Source of the DNA: Annulohypoxylon bovei var. microspora
Lineage: Eukaryota; Ascomycota; Sordariomycetes; Xylariales; Hypoxylaceae
NCBI GenBank assembly: GCA_022836615.1
Contig: MU405238.1
Span: 62,001 to 126,000, forward strand
Direction: 5' to 3'
Length of the DNA: 64,000 nucleotides
Position numbers and translations under genes: made by a program. Below are positions 37,073-48,317 of this stretch, one piece after another (the stretch's first letter is position 1; every line of letters begins with the position of its first letter). The notes under the pieces are model-generated. The model saw nothing but the letters and a program-made list of their open reading frames with translations, did not search any database and was not told the origin of the DNA.

Positions 37073-40000
37073 CTAAGAGGAAAGAGCGGAAGTCATGCTT
37101 TGGACCAGCTCTCTCGTTTCTGGGTCCAGCTGGTCGTCGTCTGCTTGTAGAAGACCTTGGAAGATGTTCATAAGCTTGGGCGTAAGCTCCTGCACCGCTG
37201 GGGTTTCCCACGAATCTAAAGGACACACTATTAGTATGGCGAACACGGGCGGGTTTCCGGAGACTTGTGAAGGCAACAGCCGCACGAAGTCAGGTGGAAC
37301 TTACAGAGCTGGTGGATGCACTGGTAGATCGGCTTGTTCTCCTCGAAGTCCTCCTTTAAAGGAAGCAAGTTGACGATTATAGGAAGCACTTCTGCGATCG
37401 GAACCCGGTCGGGATGGGCTAGGATCATGCGGCATACGCATCCGGCCGCGTTATCCTGCAATCGGGCATCCGTGATCTGCAGCAGCGGCTCGAGCTTACC
37501 CAGGATCTCGTTATACGCAGGGAGATACGTCTCGGCATCTCCCGAGTGATACATAAGCTGTCCGATCGCATATGCGGCGTTCGACTTGGTCTCCTTATCC
37601 TCGTCTGAGAGACGGTGTAACAACGGGCGCAATAGAGTAGAGGTGTAAGGAGTCACTCCGTTGCGCATGAAGGAGATGCATTCGGCCACGACACCAACAG
37701 CGGTCGATCGCTCGATAGCTTCGTTGGAGCTGAGAAGCTTGACGATGGCCTTCTCAAATGCCTTCCAGATCTCAGCAAACTGCGGGCCTAAGGCAGAGGC
37801 GAGGCCGATCAAGACGTCCAATGCCGTATCCACGACGAGCCAATCCCACTCGGAGCTTCCTTGAGCTGCGTCCTGGTCCTCCTCGCTGAGATCCAGCTGG
37901 CAAGGGTGTGAACGGTCGATGATACTCTGGAGGACGGACACGGTCTGGGCCACCATGTCCTTCTGTCCCAGTATCGCCGGCCCACACGCCTTCAACGTGG
38001 AGGCGACGCTCCGGTTGATGTCCGTCACGACGTCCCTGACCAGAAGTTAGCATCCGCTGCTTTTCAAGGCGTCTCGAAAGAGGATAGGTAAGAATGTTGA
38101 AAATCAGATTTAGTTCAAATACGTGTTCTCAGCAACCGCATATAGCGTCTGAGTGAGCTGGGTATAACGTAAAGTAGTCATCATTAAGATCAAGCGGGGA
38201 AAAGGATATGTGTAAAAAGGGAGGGAACAACTCACCGATCGGCTTCTTCTGCCCATAGATGAAGGGTAGCGGTAGTGACAATCTCGCCTAGCTTGGCGAT
38301 GTTGGGCAGTAGCGTGAAGTTCAGGGGCAAGCCCGGCTCCCACTTGAGGCCAGTCTGAGTTTCCATGACTGCCCAAACGCAGGCATACGATCGCCATAGA
38401 GTGCCGATAGCAGTCTTCCGGCATCCTTCGTAGTTGTGCTCGACGAAGGGTGCTACGAGTTCGATCGTCTTTTCGATGTAAGGGGTACTCTTCTCTTTGG
38501 CGGCGTAGATGACGTCACCGAGAACCTCTAAGGCGATTTCTTTCTCGAATGCCTGAGCAGACACACCAACCATGTCATCCCAATCATCGTCGTCATCGTC
38601 ATCGTCATCCATGATGTCGACATATTCGTCGTCTACATCTTCGGCACCCTTGGCCTTACCCTTCTTCGCGTGCGCATGAAGCTCCTCGTCTACGAGGCCT
38701 TCTATGCCTTCCGGCTCGTCTTCTTCCTCCTGCTCTAGGCTGTCGAACAGGCCCTTAAAGATCCCCGCAAGGGGTTCGCCGAGTTCCCCTTCGTAGACCG
38801 TAGCTAATTGACTCCACAGTATGAAAGTCGTCTCTCGGAGGCGGGGGTTGCCGAGATGAAGGGCTTTCTCGCTAGCTACTAATAGCGGCATCACGTATGG
38901 ACTGAACTCGTGGGCACCGACGCCGACGGCCATGCGGCCCATGGCGTCGCATACGGAGCTCCTCAGCGCCAGCTCTTCCTCGCCACTCTCGGCTACGATG
39001 TAAGATGACAGAGCTTCCATGGTCTGTTTGAGATAAGGAATGAAGGCGCCCTTGATAGAGGCGGCGACGGCACCGAGCGCGCCAGCAGCCGAAGACTTGA
39101 CCTTAGGATCCGGATGGGATAGGAAGGCTCCAATACGATGTATCATGGTCTCTCCATACTTTTCCATGATCTCGGACCCTAAGCCCTCGGCCAAGGACTC
39201 GATAGCACCACAGACAGAGCGGATGATTTCGGCGTTCTTCTCGTCTGACTCGTTGCTGCTCGCCTCATCCAAGTTCATGACTAAAGCAGTCATGATGGCG
39301 TCATGGTGAGCCGACATACTGTCAGATAGATCTTCGCCCAGGTGTATGAGGCCCAAGAGAGCAGAATGACGAACACTCTGTATAGGGTCCTTTAGAAGAT
39401 TCAAGACCAAGTGCATGATCGACGATATCTGAGTAGAAACGAAATCAGGCGCACCCTCGGCACATGTGCCAAGAGCTAGTACGCAGGCCTTGCGTTGCCC
39501 TGGGTTCTGCGAGGTGGCGTAGCCTTCAAATTCATCTAACAAAGGCACGATGACCAGCCGCGGTGGTAGGTCAGAAGCGAGCTGGTCTATGACGGATAAA
39601 GCCCTCCTGGCCGGCGTATTATCCTCCTCGTCGTCGTCATCATCAGATAACTCGGATAAGATCATCAAGGATTTTCTCATAAGCTGCGCGCCCATGTCAG
39701 GGATCCCCTGGACCTTCAGACGACGGTATCTGACACAATGTGCGAGGAAGGACAAGGCTTGAGACCGCACGTCATCTTCAGCGCTCGTGTTGGAAGCTAG
39801 ATCGAGCATGAACTGCACCAAGTCCTTGAAGTAGCGAGAAAGTAGAGCACCATCATATGCTAAGAAGGTCTGGAAAACTTCGAAGCACTGCTGCACTTTC
39901 TCGTCATCCCCGCCGTCGACGGCATCCTTCAGGACTTCGACCATGAGGGGGGTGAACTCCTGGATGGCGTTGACAGACTGTTCATCCTCGTCACAGTCAA

Positions 40001-40684
40001 TCAGCATCAACGTAGAGCTGATAGATTGCATAGTGTTGATTCGAACATCACGACTCTGGGGATCTCTGATAGTCTTGATGAAGAGTTCGAATAAGGTTGA
40101 TAAATGATCCTCGAAGTAGGCAGGATTTGCTTCAACGAGGCTGAATATGATGTAAGAACCAACCTCACGATGAACGACATCGTCAGAATTAGTAAGTTGC
40201 ATGACAGCAGGTAGTAGATCACCCCACTGCTCGTTGCTGAAATCCACGGTCGCGATAGCAGCGATGACGCGAGACTGGCCATGACGGCACTTAGCATTCT
40301 GCTCTCTGATGATGGCTTGGAGGAGTTCGTTGCGGACGGAAGGCTTCTGGTCGTCGGCAATCTTCCCCCAGTGCTTCTCGACAAGACGAAGACCCTGAAC
40401 GGCCGCAAGCATGCGCACTGTTGCCTCGGAATGGGACACGATGACATGAAGGAGGCCGAGTAAAGCTTCCGGGTGAGGATAGAAATTCTTGCGCAACTCT
40501 GCCGTTGCTGCCTTGACTTTCTGCGTATCAGCTGTGAGATGAAGTATTGTTAGCAATTACGTGTTTAGGTATTTCGGCGGTCCAAAACATGAAATGAAAT
40601 AGTGTTAGAACGAATAGATGAAAGTATGAAGAACATACGAATCTGAGATGCCTGGAGCAACTCGACAAGTCGTTGTTGGTCCAT
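37073..40684 (-). CDS. KAP123: Importin-beta family nuclear import receptor, Kap123/importin-4 type
   Basis: Four exons on the minus strand: 40684-40639 (MDQQRLVELLQASQI), 40531-38236, 38035-37305, 37215-37073. All phases close, giving 1071 residues against ~1100 for the family. It is a HEAT-repeat solenoid throughout. The N-terminal region (KNFYPHPEALLGLLHVI, VRMLAAVQGLRLVEKHW) matches the Ran-binding end of Kap123/IPO4 proteins. Two acidic loops are visible: ELSDDDDDEEDNTPARRA, and a run of nine Asp at the exon-2 position ~38600. The C-terminal repeats include SNAAYAIGQLMYHSG and ARLQDNAAGCVCRMI. Kap123 imports ribosomal proteins and histones H3/H4 and releases cargo on Ran-GTP. The 200 bp intron (38036-38235) is long for this locus, but the joined reading is continuous. 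Confidence 0.92.
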
Positions 40685-41259
40685 GGCAAAAAGACTACTG
40701 GTGATCAGCGTCGAAGCTGATCGCGTTGACGAATATAAACGTTAACGAGGGTTTCTAGCATAGGCTAGGTAGATTAGATTAACGAAAGTGAAACCTCAGC
40801 TGGATTTCATCGAAGACCTAAGGTCAACGATGTGATCCTCGATTGACACTTTCGACAATGTGAAAATTTGCTTGGTTTGGGTAACTAGAAGGAGGAAATC
40901 GAAAGGGAAAAAAAGATTTATTTGTTTTGAAATTGATAGGTGGGGTTGTCGCATCAAAAATTTTAACGGGTCTTCTCTGATAGGCACGATAAGTAATTCA
41001 CAGGTAGCTACCCCTCCAAACCGGTAAATGCACGTGGAGCATTAGGTTGCACCAAAGTATGTACGAGGGCAGGAGGGGTCTATGTCTGACATCAATGCAT
41101 AGTAAGTACCTAAGTACTCTATCTAGGTACTAGGTACTAGGTACGAGAGATATTTACTGTGTCCCCCTCAAGCTAACGCTAAAATTTGGTGATAAACCAC
41201 TATAGCTTAGGGCATTCAGTCACTAAGGCAAACCTTATGCTCTTACAGTAAAATTCCTG
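40685..41259. other. Upstream region of the importin gene
   Basis: AT-rich spacer with a CTAGGTACTAGGTACTAGGTAC cluster at about 41122-41144. The words AACCTTA (41231-41237) and CAAGCTAAC (41169-41177) have reverse-complement partners just beyond the other side of the element at 41260, hinting at a longer, decayed inverted repeat. No gene seen. Confidence 0.45.
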
Positions 41260-41304
41260 AGGGGAAATATAGGTGGGGTGGGAACTGTCCCGTAACGGTT
41301 CCAA
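41260..41304 (+). repeat. Left terminal inverted repeat
   Basis: 45 bp, AGGGGAAATATAGG at the outer edge, ending ACGGTTCCAA. Pairs with 41899-41943 with two mismatches. Confidence 0.85.
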
Positions 41305-41560
41305 AATTCTGGCACGGTTCCAAAATTTTGGAACAATTCCAAAAAAAAGGAATGGTTACGCTTCCCAACCATATTTTGGAACCGTGCCAGCATATGGAAC
41401 CGTGCCAAGATATAGAACCGTGTTAAAATTTAAAAATTAAAAATTCATTTAATCGTTTTTATTTTTATTTACTTAATAATATTTATTCATTTAATCATTA
41501 ATTAATTTAATTTATTTTAATTTAATTTTTTATTATTTTTATTAATTTTTATTTTTATTT

Positions 41561-41642
41561 TACATAAGATTCGAACTATTAAGGTTACGATTTTAAAGTT
41601 TACAATTTTACGATTTTACCATTACACCACCATTTACGCGCG
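41561..41642 (-). other. tRNA-like (Pol III A-box/B-box) relic inside the element
   Basis: On the minus strand, TGGTGTAATGGT (complement of 41618-41629) resembles the A-box of a tRNA gene, and AGTTCGAATCT (complement of 41567-41577) resembles the B-box/T-loop about 40 nt downstream. The acceptor stem and T-stem do not pair well, so this is not a functional tRNA. It looks like a tRNA-derived promoter of the kind found in SINEs, or a decayed tRNA captured by the element. Confidence 0.5.
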
Positions 41643-41697
41643 TAAGATAAAACCTTAAATCTATAAATAAAGGTTTACATTAAAGAACCGCGTTTTG

Positions 41698-41782
41698 GCA
41701 CATTTCAAACGATTTAGCACGCTTTAAACGATTTGGCACGCTTCAAACGATTTGGCACGCTTTGAAATTTTGGCACGCTTCA
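41698..41782 (+). repeat. Short tandem repeat in the element
   Basis: About four imperfect copies of a ~19-bp unit built on CGATTTGGCACGCTTYAAA, the last one degenerate. The GGCACG core is shared with the GGAACCGTGCC words near the element ends. Confidence 0.75.
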
Positions 41783-41898
41783 ATCTTTCTAATTTTTCTA
41801 ATTTTTTTTAATTTTTGAACCGTGCCAAAATCGAAAAGCGTGCCAACCGTGCCTAAATCTAAGAACCGTGCCAAAATTTTGGAACCGTTACAGCAACC

Positions 41899-41943
41899 TT
41901 GGAACCGTTACGGGACAGTTCCCACCCCGCCTATGTTTCCCCT
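41899..41943 (-). repeat. Right terminal inverted repeat
   Basis: Reverse complement of the left end with two mismatches; outer edge reads TTTCCCCT on the plus strand. Confidence 0.85.
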
Positions 41944-42846
41944 AAGGTTGTATTTCATTTTATACTGTGTTAGCTTCAAGTTATGTATGAATGTGAGAAT
42001 CTCGAGTATCCATTCATCATTATCAATGTTTGAAATTACTTCTAATTACTCTAGTTTTATCGTTCATAAATGTATTTACTTCCATTTTTAATGTGATTTA
42101 CTAGACTACGATACCATCTCAGATTTGAATGAAAGTAACATCTCACTTAGTTACCTGTTACCCATACTCATATAGTTGTTCTCGAACGCAAGTCACTGTA
42201 TTTACTAATATCGAGGTCTTAAAGTCTTCATACAGGCCAAACAACATGCATACTTACCTAGGTACCTACCTTATAGGTACCGTAGCAGGTATATTAGTGG
42301 ATGCTCTAGCTAGTACGGTTACCGATTACCCCCTGTTTAAGCTGAATATCGCTAAGAACTTTGGAACTAAATAGTCTTAGTTATAACCCCAAGCCTTAGA
42401 TGCCTAATTTAATATGAATTTGACGACGACTTGATTCAAGCGCTGAACAGTATGTCTCTTATTTACTTACGTCGGGATGGTCACTCGAGACTCGGTCAGA
42501 CAACGTAGAATCGCCGTCAAAGCGAAGAACGTGGATCTACTACCTACAGCATCGTGGACCGTATCTCTGGTGCCTCGATGGTGGTTGCTAGCTGATTAGC
42601 GCCGCTAGTCCCGACGCCAGTTCCCATTAATCTCAGCTCAATCTAAAACATGGCGGAGCGAGTCGGAGGGGACGATGAACGAGTGCAAGACGACTCGGGG
42701 GGCTGAAAAGGCCTGTCCTCTTGGCGGCGAGCTGAACGTCTCTCGTTTCTCGCAATCTTAACCGACTTCCTTCTCCTGCCAGTCACTCAGACAGATGTAG
42801 AACTTTTCAACTCTATACGATTAGTGATAGAGGACTTCGCTGAGCC
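41944..42846. other. Promoter side of the surface-protein gene
   Basis: 0.9 kb, first AT-rich then more GC-rich near the gene, with TACCTAGGTACCTACCTTAT at about 42255-42274. The short frames (41822-42091, 42129-42374) have no recognisable content. Confidence 0.45.
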
Positions 42847-44128
42847 ATGGGACGTACAATATTCTCGTTCTTGCTTCAACTGGAGCTCCTTCTAGCAGCT
42901 TCAGCCTCGAGGCTCCCTCTCTTGCCCGCCGTTACGCAGTTTGGCGATGGCGCATTTGCAGGTTTACGGAATCCCGCGCCGACAGCGGCTCCGGAGTCCT
43001 ATGCGTCGATAGAACTGTTGAGACGGGATGGCTATAGTATGGGTCATGATACGTGTGGTTTCGGCTCCCTTGACCGTAAGAGCCTTTCCCCTCGAGCGAA
43101 GACGGTGTCGCGAACCCACCTAGCTAACCTGATACCGTAGCTGGGATCACGTATACCTGTTATTCCAGTGTTGCAACTTGCGAGGATATCGGCAGCTTCC
43201 GGGGGTGTTGTACGGGTGGGTTGAAGGCGTGTTCGTCGACTTTCTGGACCCAATGCGATGATTATAACCCGACAAGTGTCTGTGGCACAAGCGCGAAGAC
43301 GCGTTGTTGGTAAGCCACCACCCCCCTCGCACATATATGTCTACCTAGGCAGGTAACTTCTTAGTGTTTATACTAACTGCCCGCGCTTTAGCCAGTCAGC
43401 CCTTCCATACTGTATCACCTGGCAGTTCTCTGTGAGTGTGGAGCCCCTAGATTTCGAGTAACGGTTCCCCGAAGATGTCCAACATTTGGGGGTTAAAGAG
43501 AACCTCGTTTGGTACTTGTTGAGAGAGACCAAATGCTGACTAGTTGTTGAAGACAAGTGGTTCAACAGTTACCGCCTGGGACTGCGATACCCAAAGCAAC
43601 ACTCGGGTTTTCGACATGCTTGCTACGCCTCTCAGTTTAATTGATACTTCTGCTTCTTCAACAACCGATGATTCAACAAGTGGGTCTTCGACCGGGGATG
43701 CTGCAACTTCATCGTCTACAACGACGAGTGATTCGACGGCCGAGTCCTCGACATCAACAGCTAGCAGTTCATCTTCCACAACTACCAATTCATCGTCGAA
43801 CAGTAGCTCTAGCTCGGGGACTCCTGTCGGCGCCATTGTCGGCGGTGTTGTTGGCGGCGTTGCCGTTATTGCCTTCGTAATCCTTGGTATATTCTTTATT
43901 AAAAAATATCAGCGAGGCGTCTCTGCGACCGCTTCGCCGCCGCCTGTGCCGTCAGGACCGCAGGAGCTTCCTGGCTCTGGAACACATTCTCCTTATCCTC
44001 CTCTAGCGCAGTATGACGCCACGGGGCAACCAAAATACCAAGTACCGATGACCGAGGCCCCTCCCCTTTACGAGGCTCCAAATACACCTGCTGCCGGGAC
44101 CGGCTACAACCGAGCTGAATTGATGTAA
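42847..44128 (+). CDS. Secreted/single-pass cell-surface protein with Cys-rich ectodomain and Ser/Thr stalk
   Basis: Four exons: 42847-43075, 43141-43309, 43392-43431, 43553-44128, introns of 65, 82 and 121 bp, all in phase; 337 residues. The start MGRTIFSFLLQLELLLAASA is a signal peptide. The ectodomain has regularly spaced Cys (YTCYSSVATCEDIGSF, GCCTGGLKACSSTFWTQC, KTRCCQSALPYC). A long Ser/Thr stalk (~residues 190-245), probably O-mannosylated, leads to one membrane helix with a small-residue start (GAIVGGVVGGVAVIAFVILG) and the stop-transfer FIKKYQRG. The cytosolic tail is Pro-rich. This is the general plan of fungal wall-stress sensors (Wsc/Mid2-like) and of many related ascomycete proteins. 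The Cys pattern does not let me assign it to WSC proper; the sensor role is an inference. Confidence 0.85.
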
Positions 44129-44915
44129 CGACAACTACCTCCGGGGAACCTCTATAGGAGGGGAGGGCTTTTGTATGGAGATAATAGAGTTTGCGGGTTG
44201 TATATGTTATCGAGAGCAAGCGAATTGTTAAGAATATGGCCATCTGGGGTTACTATATTTATGAATGGGTCGGGCTGATGATAGTATGGCAAGAACCGGA
44301 TGATAAGCGCAACTGCCAGTATTGACCCAAGAGTTCATACTCTGCAAGGGGTATGTTGGTAATGCCACTTTGAAGTTTCCAGGTAAGAACCTCAGCTTAA
44401 AATATCTACATGTACGTACCTAGGTACCGTAGGTACTAGATAGGTACATCTAGGAAACTGAATTCCACATGGCAACACTTAGAGATAATGTTGTTTCAAA
44501 TGAGGCTTCGCACCTGAAATATCTTAAAGTCAAGTACCTACTTAGGTACCTACAGTATATTGATGATCTAACATTGATGCTTTCTACGTACGATTTGGAT
44601 ATCTACCTAGGAAGCCAACCCTGAAACATCATAAGCTCCAACGTATTATCATCAACTACTTACATACCTAGTAGTATGTAGTCAACGCGCATTGTAGGTT
44701 AGTATTGTTAGTATTATGTTATATTACTACTATATAGGTATGTGTTAGTCCCTCGTCGTCTTGTGGAAGTTATTAGTTATTATTACTGAATAGAATTCCT
44801 TCTAAGGCTTTCGACCTCAATTTCGAGCCAATAAGCAAATCCAAGTGGTGAGGCACGCTAATAGGCATACAAGCACACATTAAAGCTGTAGCTAGAGGGT
44901 GGCTAAATTGGTAAG
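44129..44915. other. Intergenic region rich in TACCTAGGTA words
   Basis: 0.8 kb AT-rich spacer. Palindromic TACCTAGGTA-type words occur at about 44417, 44434, 44537 and 44604. No gene seen. Confidence 0.5.
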
Positions 44916-46532
44916 ATGGGGAAGCGGTCGAAGAAGAAAGAAAATGTTGCAGTTGATTACAGGCATCGATGGCCTACGCAGCAGACCTTATATGAACCTC
45001 GAGATCTCGACGAGGATGCACCGAGGAACAAGCCTAAATCGCGACGGGTCAAGGCACTTGAGGCAGTATCCATTCCTCTCCAACGGATAAACATGAAGAT
45101 CGAGTCTTAGCAAGACGATATCGACCACCACGCCGAGCTCATTGAGTCGCGGAAGCAGAAACGGTTCAGCACTTCAACCCTGTCCGAAAGTCCTAAGAGA
45201 CAAAAGTACATGCTTACAAAAGCCAAGCCTGGAAAGAGTACGCACCCGTATGATACCGGCGTTGGCGTTACAACCGCGAGAGTCGTAGAGGACAACATCC
45301 AATCGAGAACCTCTTCCCAACAAACAGAACGAGTTACCACACTAAGAGGCCAGACAACACAGACCCCTGACCGTTTGCAGAAGGCCGAGAGAGTCAAGTC
45401 AACTCCAAGTCTCCTTCGAGACAGGGTGCATGCTCTTACATCCCGAAGGAGAAAAGGTTTAAATTTCACCCCAGAGTCTCAGACTAGAGGCGACTCCCCG
45501 ATCCAGCCTAGAATTACGTTTCGAAGCATTTCACGGCAAAATAAGAACCGGGGCAAGACTTCCAAGTCTAATCCTTCGGACACACCTTCAATATCTCCAC
45601 CTCAAGCGTCAACAGAACCAGACGCCCCGATAGAAAATCGGAGGAGAAAGTGGTGGAATGTCAGGAATCAGAAAAGTGTGTGTGGCCATGAACGTGACCA
45701 AGACCGCACACCCAGTTTCATTAAGACGTCGTCGGCGTTGAACGAGGATGAGGAAGGTGACGACCTAGCAGCATTGGTGAAACCTAAGGACACATGGACG
45801 AACTTCAGGAGTCGCTGTGTAGTTAGATATCCAAGAGGCAAGACTACGAAAAACGTATCCCCAAACGAGATTCAAAAGATTTCTCGGAAGCCCGGGAGAG
45901 GTACCAGCCAAAAGCAGGAGGTATACCAAGGAACATCGAAGATCGCAAACCATGCTTTTCCCTTACAGCCAGATAGGGAATCCCTGAAGACAGCGGGACC
46001 CAAGCTCCAAATGGGTCATCGAAAGAGCATATCCTCATCCAATCCTCGCCCGAGCACGACCGGGACAAGCTCCACGCCAGGCACGGCAACCGCCCATAGA
46101 GATTTCGCACTCGAGGATTGGCGTGAGACGCCCTCACCGGTAACGCCAACACAGGCTCTACGCCTCTTCCTAGGCACAAGGAGAACACCTCCACCGAGAA
46201 CAACGACCCAGTTAGACCCCAGGGGGCCTAAAATTAGTGTAGCGACGTGCACTCCTCCGCTGGGACGACAAAGCCAGGAGAGTGGTAAGAGTCGTACTTC
46301 CGGTAGACCGTCGACAGAGTATAAGAACAGAATTTGGATTCCGTTCGGGGCATCACCCAGACCGCAACTAGATACTTCGCTTCGCAGCAACGGCAAGAAG
46401 GCTTCAGGAGAAGGAGGAGAGCATCTGGAGCCAACCGCGGGAGAGCCGGTTCTAAGCAGATCGCCAAACCCGAAGAAACGTTGGGACAGGATACTGCAAA
46501 AGAGATGGCGAAGTGGACAGGTGGTTTGTTAA
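44916..46532 (+). CDS. Basic, disordered hypothetical protein with an in-frame TAG (short intron or nonsense mutation)
   Basis: One reading frame runs from MGKRSKKKENVAVDYRHRW at 44916 to TAA at 46532, interrupted only by TAG at 45108-45110. The sequence on both sides looks like the same protein: basic, charged, Ser/Thr/Pro-rich, with KR/RR words and no fold or domain I recognise. A 45-bp GT...AG segment, 45066-45110 (GTATCC start, TTAG end), is in phase 0, a multiple of three and contains the TAG. Its removal joins KALEA to QDDIDHHAEL and gives 523 residues. Otherwise the gene is broken. The real C-terminus may lie in another frame (see findings). The content suggests a nuclear or nucleolar protein, but that is only composition. 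Confidence 0.55.
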
Positions 46533-46627
46533 GGTCCGGTGTTACCGAAGTAGATAGAATCCTGATGCCGAGAGAATTCGGAGGAGGATATTCGGAGTTA
46601 GGTGGGGTTAGAAGTGTGGTTCGTTAA

Positions 46628-47395
46628 CCCGGTAAGAGTGGGTAATAAGTCCTACCTGGTAGTAATATACCCTATCCTTTCTACATAGATGCGGTATTAC
46701 TTCTTGGTTAGCCTTATAATATGATACATGATAATATCCCATGAACATATTATGATTATTTTTGAATTAATCTTTTTTTGGTGTAATTTTAATATTTGTT
46801 GTTAAGAAGATGGAACATATGAAACATATGAAACAACACATCATCATGGATGTGTAGGTAGGTACCTATGTACAGGTAGTGTTCGCAATGTGCAAGTAAT
46901 TATGTAAATGTACTTACCTACCTAGGTAGGTACACATTGGAAGAGGTACGTACGTACGTAGTACAAGGTGTTGACGTGCTGATGGATCCCGCAGTCTACA
47001 TACCTAGGTAGAGAGTGGGGCCTCGGAGCGGCGAGCGGCCAACAAAAGTATCGTGTACAATACAATGGACCTTGTTTGGTCCAGGGACAATAGAGGGGTG
47101 AGTGGGATTTATTCGTTCATCGAAGCCTTGATAGAGGGGTCACAAAGCCGGAATAGCTAAAACGAACATTGAAGCTTTTATCCAAGAAGGTAATAAGGAA
47201 TCTCGTTGCTGATAAATACCTGGGCCTCATCCCTCCTTTTGCGTCAATTCTCATTCTTCATCACTTACACACCTTCGAATCAACCCGATCTCTATTCTTC
47301 ATAGGTCGCTCATATAACCTATATAGCTCACTAAGGTTACGACTTGCACCATCACTTCCAACGTCTACTACCTCGCAGTAATCGACATAAATAAA
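46628..47395. other. Intergenic region with an 18-bp palindrome
   Basis: AT-rich spacer and promoter of the hydrolase gene. It holds a perfect 18-bp palindrome, TACCTACCTAGGTAGGTA at 46915-46932, followed by GTACGTACGTACGTA at about 46945-46960. The pyrimidine-rich 150 bp before the ATG probably includes the 5' UTR. Confidence 0.55.
46915..46932. repeat. Perfect palindrome of ACCT/AGGT words
   Basis: 18-bp perfect inverted repeat centred on CCTAGG, the cleanest example of the dispersed motif. Confidence 0.85.
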
Positions 47396-48317
47396 ATGGC
47401 GTCCAACCCTCCTGGAGACTGTTGCGTTAAGGGCTTTAGACACGAGTAAGTTCTTCCCACTGCTTGTTTTCTTTTTATTTCTTTCCTTCTCATACTTATT
47501 TTATGACATTCTTAAATTCGAGCATGACTAACTATATCCTCTCGCAGAGGCGAGCCAGCAGGCGCAGCTTTCAAGATAGGCCAGCACGATGCTTACAAGG
47601 CCATTCCCGATGCTCGTTCGGCTAAGGACGCTGGTATCCTGATCATTCCGGATGTCATCGGAATCTGGCAGAACAGCATGCTGATTGCCGACCAATTCGC
47701 CGAAAGGGGCTACCTCACCCTTATCATCGACCCTTTCAACGGTGATGCCCTAAGCCTGAACCGTTCCGAAGGCTTCGACTTTATGCATTGGTTGACTAAG
47801 GGTAGCACCGGCGACAACCCTCACACCAAAGAGGCCGTTGACCCTATCATCGAGACGGCTATTACGTATCTCAAGGAGCAGGGCGTTAATAAGCTGGGTG
47901 CTGTCGGCTACTGCTTCGGTGCCAAGGTATGTTTTCGATCTCACTGCAGTCCCTTTCCTCGCCAAATAATAAAGTTGCTAACATTTATCTTCATAGTACG
48001 TTGCTCGTCATTTCAAAAACGGTATCCAGGCCGGCTTCGTTGCCCACCCTTCCTTCGTCGACGAGGATGAGCTTGAGAGCTTCAAGGCGCCGCTGTCTAT
48101 CGCCGCTGCCGAGACCGACGCGATCTTTCCGGCCGAGAAGCGCCATAAGTCCGAGGAGATCCTCGCTAAGAATGGTCACCCCTACCAGATCAACTTGTAT
48201 TCCCAGGTTGTTCACGGCTTCTCTGTCCGCTGCGACACCAGCAAGAAGATCGAGCGCTTTGCTCAAGAGCAGGCCTTCGAGCAAGCTATCACGTGGTTTG
48301 ATAACTGGCTAATATGA
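47396..48317 (+). CDS. Dienelactone hydrolase family protein
   Basis: Three exons, 47396-47445, 47548-47926 and 47997-48317 (introns of 102 and 70 bp), give 249 residues, the usual length. The alpha/beta-hydrolase is recognised by MASNPPGDCCVKGFRHEGEP at the start, IPDVIGIWQNSMLIADQFA, IIDPFNGDALS, the nucleophile motif VGYCFGAK (Cys as in dienelactone hydrolases) and the catalytic His in VVHGFSVR near the C-terminus. Intron 2 falls right after the nucleophile elbow. The family cleaves dienelactones in chloroaromatic breakdown, but many fungal members have unknown substrates. No aromatic-degradation gene is adjacent, so a general cytosolic esterase role is equally possible. It converges with the next gene, 235 bp away. 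Confidence 0.92.

Larger units (their letters stand above)
41260..41943. mobile_element. MITE-like foldback element with 45-bp terminal inverted repeats
   Basis: 684 bp with no coding capacity. The left end (41260-41304) and the reverse complement of the right end (41899-41943) agree at 43 of 45 positions, starting AGGGGAAA and sharing GGTGGGAACTGTCCCGTAAC. The two mismatches are T in the left copy against C in the right, as after C-to-T change. Inside, words of the family GGAACCGTGCCA and its complement recur in both orientations near both ends, then an AT-rich core (41430-41560), a tRNA-like segment, and a short tandem repeat. No clear target-site duplication is visible beside the ends. The size, inverted ends and lack of ORF fit a non-autonomous DNA transposon. 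The superfamily cannot be named from one copy. Confidence 0.8.
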
